From assembly GCF_029784165.1 (NCBI RefSeq), contig NC_073695.1, positions 215,129,493 through 215,193,492 of the forward strand: a stretch of 64,000 nucleotides of DNA, written 5' to 3'. Shown here piece by piece: positions 1 to 10,234 of this stretch. Each line of letters starts with the position of its first letter. Position 1 is the first letter of the stretch. The translations under genes and the position numbers were made by a program. This DNA comes from Wyeomyia smithii (lineage: Eukaryota; Arthropoda; Insecta; Diptera; Culicidae). The notes beneath the pieces are model-generated. The model made no database searches and was not told the origin of the DNA. It saw only the letters and a program-made list of their open reading frames with translations.

Positions 1-189
1 AAGCATTAATCCGGTTTGGATTTCCTTTTAACGCTATGTAATACCTCGTGGGTTACCAGATGAAAATTAATATGACACAAAAACTCCCCTGAGAAAAAAA
101 CATTTCTTCTCAATATCAGGAATATAAGTAAAAAGCAAAAAAATAAATATAAAGAGTAAAAGGTAAAAAGTCAAAATTAAAAGAAGTAG
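1..189. other. AT-rich flank, no gene seen
   Basis: A-rich sequence with scattered GTAAAAA-like words that foreshadow the satellite starting at 472. No open frame of note and no recognised element. The last three bases (TAG, 187-189) are the left target duplication of the next MITE. Confidence 0.5.
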
Positions 190-459
190 GGCGTCGTACA
201 CAAAATACTTAACACTAAAAATCTAGATTTCGGACCCCCTCCCCACTATGTAACAATGAGTTACGTTCGATATGACTCCCCCTAAAATTACGTAACGCTG
301 AACAATCTGACCCCCTCAAATTTTCAATTTCGAGCCAAAATCGTAGTTACGTAACTGTCCCTTCAACCCCCCCTCTCCAGCCTATGTAACAATAAGTAAC
401 GTACACTCAGCCCCCCTCTCCTCCCCCCATCGTGCGTTACGTAATTCGTGTACGACGCC
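190..459. mobile_element. 270-bp MITE, TAG target duplication
   Basis: The ends are inverted: GGCGTCGTACAC at the left and GTGTACGACGCC at the right, flanked on both sides by TAG (187-189 and 460-462). Inside are several TTACGTAA or GTTACGTAA words in both halves and long C-runs. A 3-bp duplication and short inverted ends fit PIF/Harbinger-like MITEs, but the superfamily is inferred. There is no coding capacity. Confidence 0.75.
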
Positions 460-471
460 TAGTGTGTAATA

Positions 472-2530
472 AGTAAAAAGTAAAAAGTAAAAAGTAAAAA
501 GTAAAAAGTAAAAAGTAAAAAGTAAGAAGTAAAAAGTAAAATGTAAAAAGTAACAAGTAAAAAGTAAAAAGTAAAAAGTAAAAAGTAAAAAGTAAAAAGT
601 AAAAAGTAAAAAGTAAAAAGTAAAAAGTAAAAAGTAAAAAGTAAAAAGTAAAAAGTAAAAAGTAAAAAGTAAAAAGTAAAAAGTAAAAAGTAAAAAGTAA
701 AAAGTAAAAAGTAAAAAGTAAAAAGTAAAAAGTAAAAAGTAAAAAGTAAAAAGTAAAAAGTAAAAAGTAAAAACTAAAAACTAAAAAGTTAAAAGTTAAA
801 AGTTAAAAGTTAAAAGTAAAAAGTTAAAAGTAAAAAGTAAAAAGTAAAAAGTAAAAAGTAAAAAGTAAAAAGTGAAAAGTAAAAAGTAAAAATAGTTAAA
901 AGTTAAAAGTTAAAAGTTACAAGTAAAAAGTTAAAAGTTAAAAGTTAAAAGTTAAAAGTTAAAAGTTAAAAGTTAAAAGTTGAAAGTTAAAAGTTTAAAG
1001 TTGAAAGTTAAAAGTTAAAAGTTAAAAGTTAAAAGTTAAAAGTTAAAAGTTAAAAGTTGAAAGTAAAAAGTTAAAAGTTAAAAGTTAAAAGTTAAAAGTT
1101 AAAAGTTAAAAGTTAAAAGTTAAAAGTTAAAAGTTAAAAGTTAAAAGTTAAAAGTTAAAAGTTAAAAGTTAAAAGTTAAAAGTTAAAAGTTAAAAGTTAA
1201 AAGTTAAAAGTTAAAAGTTAAAAGTTAAAAGTTAAAAGTTAAAAGTTAAAAGTTAAAAGTTAAAAGTTAAAAGTTTAAAGTTAAAAGTTAAAAGTTAAAA
1301 GTTAAAAGTTAAAAGTTAAAAGTTAAAAGTTAAAAGTTAAAAGTTAAAAGTTAAAAGTTAAAAGTTAAAAGTTAAAGGTTAAAAGTTAAAAGTTAAAAGT
1401 TAAAAGTTAAAAGTTAAAAGTTAAAAGTTAAAAGTTAAAAGTTAAAAGTTAAAAGTTAAAAGTTAAAAGTTAAAAGTTAAAAGTTAAAAGTTAAAAGTTA
1501 AAAGTTAAAAGTTAAAAGTTAAAAGTTAAAAGTTAAAAGTTAAAAGTTAAAAGTTAAAAGTTAAAAGTTAAAAGTTAAAAGTTAAAAGTTAAAAGTTAAA
1601 AGTTAAAAGTTAAAAGTTAAAAGTTAAAAGTTAAAAGTTAAAAGTTAAAAGTTAAAAGTTAAAAGTTAAAAGTTAATAGTTAAAAGTTAAAAGTTAAAAG
1701 TTAAAAGTTAAAAGTTAAAAGTTAAAATTTAAAAGTTAAAAGTTAAAAGTTAAAAGTTAAAAGTTAAAAGTTAAAAGTTAAAAGTTAAAAGTTAAAAGTT
1801 AAAAGTTAAAAGTTAAAAGTTAAATGTTGAATGTGAATAGTTAAAAGTTAAATGTTAAAAGTAAAAATTTAAAAGTAAAAAGTTAAAAGTTAAAAGTTAA
1901 AAGTTAAAAGTAAAATGTAAAAATACAAAAGGTAAAAATACAAAAGGTAAAAAGTAACAAGTAAAGAGTGAAATGTAAAAAGTAAAAAATAAAAAGTAAA
2001 AAGTAAAACGTAAAAAGTAAAAAGTAAAAAATAAAAAAGTTAAAAGTTAAAAGTTAAAAGTTAAAAGTAAAAAGTTAAAAGTTAAAAGTTAAATGTTAAA
2101 TGTAAATAGTTAAAAGTTAAAAGTTAAAAGTAAAAATTTAAAAGTAAAAAGTCAGAGTAAAAAGTAAAAAGTAAAAATACAAAAGGTAAAAATACAAAAG
2201 GTAAAAATAAAAAAGGTAAAAAGTAACAAGTAAAAAGTGAAATGTAAAAAGTAAAAAGTAAAAAGTAACAAGTGAAAAGTAAAAAGTAAAAAGTGAAAAG
2301 TAAAACGTAAAAAGTGAAAAGTAAAAAGTATAAAGTGAAAAGAAAAAATAAAAAGTAAAAAGTAAAAAGTGAAAAGTAAGAAGTAAGAAGTAAAAAGTAA
2401 AAAGTAAAAGGTAAAAAGTGAAAAGTAAAAAGTAAAAAGTAAAAAGTTAACAGTAAATAGTAAAAAGTAAAAAGTAAAAAGTCAAAGGTAAAAAGTTAAA
2501 AGTAAAAAGGTAAAAGTAGAAAGTTAAAAG
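472..2530 (+). repeat. 7-bp satellite array (GTAAAAA to GTTAAAA)
   Basis: Roughly 472-775 is a nearly perfect GTAAAAA heptamer. 780-900 mixes two monomers. About 900-1830 is a nearly perfect GTTAAAA heptamer (over 130 copies). 1830-2530 is a decayed mix including GGTAAAA, GTGAAAA and GTAACAA. The G stays on the + strand throughout. No CpG is present and no gene is possible here. The same period recurs at 8929-10234 and 12577-15003 with the monomer GTTTAAA. Confidence 0.97.
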
Positions 2531-2540
2531 CCAAAAGTTT

Positions 2541-2585
2541 AGCTTGAGCTTGAGCTTGAGCTTGAGCTTGAGCTTGAGCTTGATT
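2541..2585. repeat. Hexamer tip (AGCTTG)n, left
   Basis: About 7.5 copies of AGCTTG form the outer tip of the left arm. The mirror repeat in the right arm is about five copies of CAAGCT at 12546-12576. The copy number differs between arms, as expected for a slippage-prone repeat. Confidence 0.95.
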
Positions 2586-3357
2586 GATCATCACCGGTTG
2601 CCACTTCGTTACTGATCAGGATCGATTGGAGTTGTAAATCGAATTTAGTGATTCCTGCTTGGGATTTAGCTTTTCGATGTGCATATCCAATAACCCCTGC
2701 ATGCTGATCAGTACCGACGCCTGCCGGTCCAGAACGTAGATCAAAGGAAGGAAGAAAAGGGGTGTTAGCTCGATACTTGTTGTTACTAGAGGCCGGATAT
2801 ACTCCTGCACACTCCACAAGCACCACGGGTATAGGAATTTTGTGTTAGTTGTTTGCCGCGTTTCTTCTCTATATGCGATAAAACTCTTGGCGGTATTTAT
2901 GGGCCCTCGTCCACTAAGATATTTTTCGCGAACCTATCTTCTATCTAAGACGTTTTGTTTCATTGATTAAGGATTTTAGGGGTACGACGGGAATAACGAG
3001 CTTTGTATTAATAGAGGAACTGACCGACTCTTCCAATTTTGAACGTGCACGCACTTTCCCGAGGTTAGTGGTGCGATCTTCGATATATAAACTCACGAAA
3101 GCGCGCCAGGTGCCAACATGTTTGAAACCTCATCATATTTGCAGTGACGGGATACAAGCGAAGTTAAGTAATTTCGGTTACCTTACGTATCGTACGACTC
3201 TACGCGTTTCTACTCATAAACACCTTAATTTACCCATTCACGAATCAATGAGTAGCTTTATTTCGTAAGACGTTAAACTTTATTCGGAAACTGTAAGCCG
3301 ACCGCAATTTTAGAGGATATAAGATCTACAACGCGTGTTTCTCTTGTAATATAATTT
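2541..3357 (+). repeat. Left inverted arm
   Basis: Pairs with 11754-12576. Two open frames occur in both arms. One reads outward (2826 to 2539 on the minus strand) and ends in a serine run made by the hexamer. The other reads inward (2963-3268 on the plus strand, 101 codons) and is cut short in the right arm. Nearly all base differences between the arms in the outward frame change the amino acid (about five of six), and it has no ATG: it opens directly after a stop and uses GTG in the right arm. Both points argue against a maintained protein. Neither frame resembles a family I know. Confidence 0.9.
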
Positions 3358-3856
3358 GGAATGAGCTAAGTATCCTAATGAATTCAAAAACTGGCCAAAA
3401 TTGTCTATATCGGAATACGACCGGCATAGGCTCGTAACACGCAGACTTACGAGACATCAGATAATCACTTAAAAATTTAATATATGTAACAGTATAACAG
3501 CTAGAAAAATCATAAAACTTGACGAAATACCCACAATCTATGCCTTGTTTTGAGTTTGCTGAATGATGAAAATATCATAAAGATATGAAGTGCAGATTAT
3601 TCCATGGCATTCTTATATTTGAGAGGTAAAGTTTAAGAAAGGTAGCAGGTTTGATTTTTTTTATGTTTCATGCTACATTTCGCCAAATGTGCCAGATATG
3701 CTTAAGAAAGATCTTCAATGATTCAAAATTAGAAAGAATCTGCTTAAGATCCAAAAGAAAAACTGCAAATATCTGCATTTGAATGTATATAAATATATAA
3801 CCTGCGATCTGCGGACAAATCCACACATCTAGCAAGCGGATGTTGTTTGCAACTAG
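3358..3856. other. Core sequence inside the left arm, no gene
   Basis: AT-rich sequence between the arm and the hAT-like inverted end. No open frame longer than noise and no counterpart next to the right arm, so the arm similarity ends sharply near 3357. Confidence 0.4.
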
Positions 3857-4259
3857 CAATGGGCGATATTGTATCGGTATCGGAAATATCGATACTTTTG
3901 TGACGATATTTCGATTTTTTGGATCGATACACAAGCGTCCGATACTCGACCGTATCGATACTGAAAACCGCGATATTTGTATCGATATTCTTTTATGCAT
4001 ACGGACCAGCTAGCTGACATGTTACAAGGGCTAACATCTCAATGTGTACACGAGATCACCGCCACTTTTGATACGCTATGTTATGCTGTCTGTCAGCGTC
4101 AGTGGAGCCCACACATCGTAGAACCGCTGCGATGTTGGCTGCGATAAAGCAAAGCAAATCGGATGGAGATGCCAGCTAGTTGATACGAGCTGGAACCACT
4201 GAAAAGCTGCCACTGTCAGTATAAGTATCGCACAAGTCTATTTGCACTAGCAAAACTTA

Positions 4260-4453
4260 AGCCTGTATTACACTCTTTGACCAAGCGTCAAATATTTGGC
4301 ACTTTTTGACAGATAAAAATTTGATCGAAGATAATTATTTGTCACTCTCCAATTTTAACATGAGGCAAACAACAACCATGATGTCAAATAAATTTGACCA
4401 TTATGTCAGAACGTCAAAAATTTGACCATTAGACAAAGAGTGTACTACAGGCT
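4260..4453. mobile_element. 194-bp MITE, TTA target duplication
   Basis: Inverted ends AGCCTGTATTACACTC (left) and the complement of AGCCTGTAGTACACTC (right), flanked by TTA at 4257-4259 and 4454-4456. The subterminal bases stay complementary for about 40 bp, with GTCAAATATTTG- and GTCAAATTTATTTG-like words. A 3-bp TWA duplication is characteristic of PIF/Harbinger elements. It is non-coding. Confidence 0.8.
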
Positions 4454-4456
4454 TTA

Positions 4457-5336
4457 GATGGAGAAATAGATAGAGAGAATGTTGTTAGCCAAACGAACTG
4501 TCAAAATCTGAGCCAAACGCAGCATAGGGCCAAATTCGAAATTTGTCACACATATAAAGCCAAAAAGGAGTGCTCAATAATAACGTGTTCTCAAATACTT
4601 TCAAAAATAGGCATAGCTCTACGTTGCATTATTAAGGCACAAAACTTATGTTGTTTCTCTGACACTTGATTAAAATATTGTTTGTTTACATTTATACTCA
4701 GCTTCATTTGTTTTTATTTCAATTAATTCTACTTCCTGCGTTAAAATGCATCCACAAACCCCTCAAACGAAATTCAACGTTATCAGATATGATGTTTGGC
4801 TTCGATTTAGTTGGGCTATAACCCAACGAGCGGGAGCCCAACTAAAACGTAGCCCAACTAAACATAGTCCAACGAGCGAAATTTGACTGTATTTTAAAAA
4901 CAAATATAAGTTTTCTGGTTACACTGTTCAGATCGAATATTTGCAAGCGGAAACTAACTCATGCTTTCCGTCGACACAAGTTAGAGTACAAGAGAAAAAA
5001 AAATTGCAATATTTATTAGTTAGAAAAATTCAGCGGTAGACATATCTAACTTTTTTATATCATCAACTTCCTCATCAATTAATATGGAAGTGTGTCAATA
5101 ATTTATACAAATAAGACGGGAGCTTCACAGCCCATTGGGCCAGTGAATACAAATCTTGAAGATATAAGTTGTTTAATTCATTTGTTTGCCGAGGCTCAGA
5201 ATTTCTGCATTACCTGTATGTATTTGTTTGTGAAGTCATTTGATTCATGCTGCTCTAGAGAATGCAGAAAGATACCAGAAAAACAACAAAAAGTCGCTTT
5301 ACGAACTGATTTCATTTTTTGTGATATTGACTTACA
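4457..5336. other. Unassigned core sequence
   Basis: No recognised gene. A small cluster of inverted AGTTGGGCT/AGCCCAACT words sits at 4808-4875 and could form a hairpin. The rest is unique AT-rich sequence. Confidence 0.35.
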
Positions 5337-5783
5337 TTTTAAGTTTAGTAAAGCGGGCAATGTATGTAGTTTCGCGGGAATGCGAAGATGAACGGGAATA
5401 GAAGGTGTGACTAGAATTAGAAAAAAATTTCCCTCGTCCAGACGGGACACGAACCCGCAATCTCCGTTGTCTCCGGCAAGGTGTTTTGGCCAATTAAACT
5501 ACTGGGTAAAGGTAACTCTTCCTAAGACCAATGCAATGTCGAATCGCCCTCTACTATTGTGTTCCCGCATCTCAGCACGCCGCGATGAAACTGCACACAC
5601 TGCCCTGTGGAAGTTTATTTCTGTCAACTGAGAGAGTGGTCTCTTTACGCACACTATGTATAATGACTTATGTCCCGTCTGGACGAGGGAAATTTTTTCT
5701 AATTCTAGTCACACCTTCTATTCCCGTTCATCTTCGCATTCCCGCGAAACTACATACATTGCCCGCTTTACTAAACTTAAAAA
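5337..5783. mobile_element. Fold-back element with tRNA-derived centre
   Basis: Two ~112-bp arms (5337-5448 and 5672-5783) are near-perfect inverted copies, starting TTTTAAGTTTAG and ending with the GTCCCGTCTGGACG motif. The 223-bp centre holds a tRNA-like segment on the minus strand whose 3' part overlaps the left arm. A lone copy of one arm sits at 30277-30379. The layout could come from two SINEs inserted head to head and partly deleted, or from a true fold-back MITE. Confidence 0.7.
5435..5508 (-). pseudogene. tRNA-derived sequence (SINE head)
   Basis: A 74-nt stretch on the minus strand has an A-box-like TAGTTTAATTGG (5490-5501) and a B-box-like GGTTCGTGTCC (5445-5455). It has a good T-arm (GCGGG paired with CCCGT, one wobble) and four to five pairs left in the acceptor stem. 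The anticodon arm is not well formed. I read it as a tRNA-derived pol III promoter region of a SINE, not a working tRNA gene. Confidence 0.55.
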
Positions 5784-6370
5784 CAAAAAGTCGGCACATC
5801 AAATTTTCATTGCTGGAAACCACCAAAATTTGCTGATTTTTGGTGTGCTGTGCTTCCAGCAATCTGTTCAACAAAATTAAATTTGCTAATTATTCAGTAA
5901 TGCTCAATTGCATAAAAGTGACAGGTCGTTTGCTGCATGTTCGGTAAAACAAAATACAACTTGCTGGTTGTCAGCTATGACAATTTGCTGTTCATTCAGC
6001 AAAGCATAAATCAATTTGCTGGTTAACCAGTTAATTCAAGGGAACCGTGTTTCCGTCAAGCACCAGATTCCATCCGCCCATCGGATCATAGGCAAATTAC
6101 TGTTGAACTAGAGATGTATGATTATCATTTCAACTTTTAAGTTCATCTAGCCCAACAAGGACTTAGCTATGGTCCCATATTCACTATCAGGAGCTTAGCG
6201 ATGATCCCGTACCAGCTGCACAGCGATTTGGCACGTTTTACTAATGACAGCTTGACGTAAATTTTTTGACATATCAATTCTTTTGCTGGATTCCAGCAAC
6301 CATTCATTTACTGTTTTCTGTTCAGCAAATAATTTTGCTGTATTTTCGCGAATCATTGAATTCGCGAACC
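5784..6370. other. Repeat-like sequence with TTGCTG/CAGCAA words
   Basis: TTGCTG, TTTGCTGG and CAGCAAA words recur on both strands from 5800 to 6350, partly inverted, which suggests an old MITE. I could not fix ends or a target duplication. No gene is seen. Confidence 0.35.
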
Positions 6371-7116
6371 ACTCAATTTCAATTTCCCGGTTTTTTCCCG
6401 GTTTTCCCGATGATATTTAGTGAAATTTCCCGGTGTTTGATTTTTAAAACATATGAGAAAAAAATCAATTTTCACATGCTTATTTGTGCCTTGCAAAAAT
6501 AGTGTTACAAAACTATGAAAAACATTCCTCCTTCATCGTGTTTAGCTGTTTGTCGACTTTAGCAAGTACCTTCATGGTGATCTGCTGCACAATTTTCGCC
6601 CTCTTTATCTCCAAATCGTTGACAATCTTTGCCTTCTCGCGCTTTTTTGCTTCCTTCTGCATCTTTCTCTGTCAACCTTCTCTCGAGCTTGCAGGGCTTC
6701 TGTATCAGGATGCCAATGAAATGCGTGGGATAAATTCAAGAGTTGGGGCATAGAGATTTGTCTTCTAGAAAAATGTCCTCAGGCAAAACTTCAAGCGGAC
6801 TTTGGGAAGAAGAGCCTCAGAGTGACCAAAGAAAAAAATGCACATGAAACTGTCTAGATGCATTTTGCAAAATGCATGAAACGTTGAGATCTGTTATTTC
6901 AAAACAATTTTGCCAGTTAGGTAAACATAAAAAAACAGGGTCTCATGTTGACATTTCCTCAGAAACTGTTGTACAAATAAAGCGGCAGACATGAAGGAGG
7001 ATGATTTTCCCGGCGTGAAGCCTAATTTCCCGGTTTTCCCGGTTTTTTTTCCCGGTGATTTAAAATTCCAGGCTTTTTCCCGCTTTACCCGTTTTTCCGG
7101 TAAAGTGGCCACCCTG
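6371..7116 (-). mobile_element. Decayed transposon with CCGGGAAAA repeats
   Basis: On the minus strand the element would start at 7116 with CAGGGTGGCCAC followed by repeated CCGGGAAAA-type words (7000-7100). The same words in the same orientation reappear at 6380-6440. CAGGGTGGCCAC followed by CCGGGAAAA is an end type I associate with insect hAT-like elements (from memory). No matching opposite end is visible. A charged, helix-forming coding remnant lies inside. Confidence 0.45.
6513..6662 (-). pseudogene. Coiled-coil coding remnant in transposon
   Basis: A 49-codon frame from an ATG at 6662 to a TAG at 6513-6515 encodes a highly charged Lys/Glu-rich helix (for example KKREKAKIVNDLE). Immediately upstream a second minus-strand frame has the same character (ALQAREKVDRER), so a one-base shift near 6670 probably broke a longer coiled coil. 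No family is recognised. Its place inside the CCGGGAAAA element suggests it was that element's own protein. Confidence 0.4.
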
Positions 7117-7275
7117 AGTAAATGTATTTATTAAAAATTCAAAAAATTATCTCAGCTATAATATCGATACTTCTGGTATCGATACTTTTTGACCGATATT
7201 TTGAGTATCTCGATACTTTCGGTTCTTCGGGTATCGATACTGAAGTATCGATACTCTCCGTCGTATCGCCCAATG

Positions 7276-7654
7276 CTATTTGCAACTGCTGCTCAAAAAA
7301 AAAATCTCTCATCTACCACGCTACGAAAGCAAAATCTGCAACGCAACGCACACCAACATCAGTCACTTCAACACCCTCACGCATTCATTAGATCATAGTG
7401 AACCTGTATGTCAGAGAACCGACAAGGCACCCACCGTCAAGGCAACCGTCAACATCAAAACAGGTGAGCTGTACAATTTTTGGTGTGGCAGCCGCCCCAT
7501 CGGCGTGCGCCCCGCCGACCTTTCAACACACAGGCTCACTAATTAGATCACAAGGCCAGTTCGTCTGTGTATCTCTCACGTAATTCTTACAACCACACAG
7601 ATACATATTCTGATTTCTCTTGGGCAAAGCTCGCATTCAGAACCTTTCCACACA
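7276..7654. other. Unassigned sequence
   Basis: Moderately GC-rich unique sequence with short open frames (7280-7583) in several phases and no recognised domain. I see no element ends. Confidence 0.3.
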
Positions 7655-7812
7655 GGGGAAAACGGAGCAAGATGAGGTACCAAAAGAACATCTCCGTTAT
7701 GTTTAGTAAGGCTTAAAAGCGATTTTTGATGTGATTGTGAAGTGTATGATTTGGTCAGCATGATTTCACCGAACCGCTCTCCGTCTGTAAGTCATCTTGC
7801 TCCGTTTTCCCC
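7655..7812. mobile_element. 158-bp MITE with 21-bp perfect inverted ends
   Basis: Starts GGGGAAAACGGAGCAAGATG and ends with its exact complement; 21 bp match perfectly. The right flank begins TA; the left flank ends CA, so the likely TA duplication has one change. It is non-coding and of Tc1/mariner-like form. Confidence 0.7.
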
Positions 7813-8089
7813 TAACCATTATAAAAATGCAAAAAGTTCAAGATCCATAGTACTTATCCTATCAATTTCTTCCTCCTTGGTAGCCACTATTTAACATCGG
7901 TTTTAGTCTGCTCTGCTCTGACAATTTCAGTACAGGCATCATACCGTTATCGCCTCGTATCAGACATTCACGCCTTTCTTCATTAGACTCGGCAGGTTAT
8001 GTTGAAGAAGTGTGGCATTTTCAGCTATCCTATACACACATTTCAGCTTTCTACAACCACCAACAACTCACGCGCTCGCTATTTTGCTC

Positions 8090-8928
8090 TCTCAGAAAGT
8101 TTAAAGCCAAAAGTCAAAGGCAAAAGTCTGGAAATGTTAAATATAAAAACTTAGAATCAAAATGTAAAACTATAAAAATTAATAATAATACGTAAATGTT
8201 TTACAATAAAATGTTAAGAGTAAATAATAGAGAATCAAAATAAAAAGTTAATAGTTAGAAAGTTGAAAGTTAGAAGTTAAAAGTTGAATGTTGATACTTA
8301 AAACCTAATAGAAAAATGTGAAGAGAAAAAAAGTAAAAAGTCAAAAATGAAAAGTTAAAAATAAAATATATCACGTAAACATTTTGAAACAACATGCAAA
8401 GGATATACAGAAAGAACATCAAAAGTAAAAAATTAAATTAAAATTAAATTAAATCAAAAAGCAAAATAGAAAAGAAGTCATGCAAATGTTAAATAAAGAG
8501 CAAAAGTGGAAAAAATCAAAATTAACAGAGCAAAATTCAAACGTGAAAAATAAGCTCAAAAATGAGAGCTAAATTTAAAATTCAAAATCAAAAAGACACT
8601 AATGATATTCAAAGGTAAATATAAAGAATAAATAGTTAAATATGAAAAATCAAAGTACTTAAGTCAAAAGTCAAAATTTAGAAGTCAAATTTTAGGAGTC
8701 AAAGTTCAAAATTCAAAAGTAAAAAGTCAATGGTCAATTGTAAAGAGTCAAGGGTCGAGAGTCAAGAATTAAGAGACAAAAGTCAAAAGTCAAGAGACAA
8801 GAGTCAAGAGTCAAGACTCAAGAGTCAAGAGTCAAGAGACAAGAAGTTAAATGTTGAAAGCTTAAAGTTGACAGTTGATATTGTTAAAAAAATTTAAAAA
8901 AAAATTAAAAGTTAAAAATTGAAAGATG
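8090..8928 (+). repeat. Decayed A-rich 7-mer repeat
   Basis: Irregular A-rich DNA with words such as AAAGTCA and, at 8745-8850, GAGTCAA in tandem. The spacing is often 7 bp. It leads directly into the perfect GTTTAAA array and looks like an older, mutated part of the same satellite family. Confidence 0.7.
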
Positions 8929-10234
8929 AAAGTTTAAAGTTTAAAGTTTAAAGTTTAAAGTTTAAAGTTTAAAGTTTAAAGTTTAAAGTTTAAAGTTTAA
9001 AGTTTAAAGTTTAAAGTTTAAAGTTTAAAGTTTAAAGTTTAAAGTTTAAAGTTTAAAGTTTAAAGTTTAAAGTTTAAAGTTTAAAGTTTAAAGTTTAAAG
9101 TTTAAAGTTTAAAGTTTAAAGTTTAAAGTTTAAAATTTAAAGTTTAAACTTTAAAGTTTAAAGTTTAAAGTTTAAAGTTTAAAATTTAAAGTTTAAAGTT
9201 TAAAGTTTAAAGTTTAAAGTTTAAAGTTTAAAGTTTAAAGTTTAAAGTTTAAAGTTTAAAGTTTAAAGTTTAAAGTTTAAAGTTTAAAATTTAAAGTTTA
9301 AAGTTTAAAGTTTAAAGTTTAAAGTTTAAAGTTTAAAGTTTAAAGTTTAAAGTTTAAAGTTTAAAGTTTAAAGTTTAAAGTTTAAAGTTTAAAGTTTAAA
9401 GTTTAAAGTTTAAAGTTTAAAGTTTAAAGTTTAAAGTTTAAAGTTTAAAGTTTAAAGTTTAAAGTTTAAAGTTTAAAGTTTAAAGTTTAAAGTTTAAAGT
9501 TTAAAGTTTAAAGTTTAAAGTTTAAAGTTTAAAGTTTAAAGTTTAAAGTTTAAAGTTTAAAGTTTAAAGTTTAAAGTTTAAAGTTTAAAGTTTAAAGTTT
9601 AAAGTTTAAAGTTTAAAGTTTAAAGTTTAAAGTTTAAAGTTTAAAGTTTAAAGTTTAAAGTTTAAAGTTTAAAGTTTAAAGTTTAAAGTTTAAAGTTTAA
9701 AGTTTAAAGTTTAAAGTTTAAAGTTTAAAGTTTAAAGTTTAAAGTTTAAAGTTTAAAGTTTAAAGTTTAAAGTTTAAAGTTTAAAGTTTAAAGTTTAAAG
9801 TTTAAAGTTTAAAGTTTAAAGTTTAAAGTTTAAAGTTTAAAGTTTAAAGTTTAAAGTTTAAAGTTTAAAGTTTAAAGTTTAAAGTTTAAAGTTTAAAGTT
9901 TAAAGTTTAAAGTTTAAAGTTTAAAGTTTAAAGTTTAAAGTTTAAAGTTTAAAGTTTAAAGTTTAAAGTTTAAAGTTTAAAGTTTAAAGTTTAAAGTTTA
10001 AAGTTTAAAGTTTAAAGTTTAAAGTTTAAAGTTTAAAGTTTAAAGTTTAAAGTTTAAAGTTTAAAGTTTAAAGTTTAAAGTTTAAAGTTTAAAGTTTAAA
10101 GTTTAAAGTTTAAAGTTTAAAATTTAAAGTTTAAAGTTTAAAGTTTAAAGTTTAAAGTTTAAAGTTTAAAGTTTAAAGTTTAAAGTTTAAAATTTAAAGT
10201 TTAAAGTTTAAAGTTTAAAGTTTAAAGTTTAAAG
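8929..10234 (+). repeat. GTTTAAA heptamer array inside the 10-kb unit
   Basis: About 186 tandem copies of AAAGTTT, broken only by single-base variants (AAAATTT near 9133, 9181, 9287, 10121 and 10190). The monomer and strand are the same as in the array outside the right arm (12577-15003), although the arm lies between them. Confidence 0.98.

Larger units (their letters stand above)
3857..7275. mobile_element. hAT-like inverted ends with TATCGATA clusters
   Basis: The left end reads CAATGGGCGATA (from 3857) and the right end TATCGCCCAATG (to 7275). About 120 bp next to each end are inverted copies rich in GTATCGATAC words (3868-3990 and 7158-7260). CAATG...CATTG ends and palindromic subterminal repeats fit hAT elements. 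The expected 8-bp target duplication is not clean: the flanks GCAACTAG and CTATTTGC are near reverse complements, so the inverted similarity continues past the proposed ends. The 3.4-kb interior carries other nested repeats, so this may be one old element or two separate end fragments. Confidence 0.45.

Noticed and set aside
472..2530. CRISPR-like array
   Set aside because: Pure tandem repeat without spacers, in a eukaryotic context.
5435..5508. Functional tRNA gene
   Set aside because: The anticodon arm does not form a normal 5-bp stem and the acceptor stem has mismatches. It lies in a repeat.
5784..6370. A defined MITE with TTGCTG ends
   Set aside because: The words recur but no consistent termini or target duplication could be fixed.
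6484..6753. Plus-strand 89-codon frame
   Set aside because: Shadow of the minus-strand charged-helix remnant.
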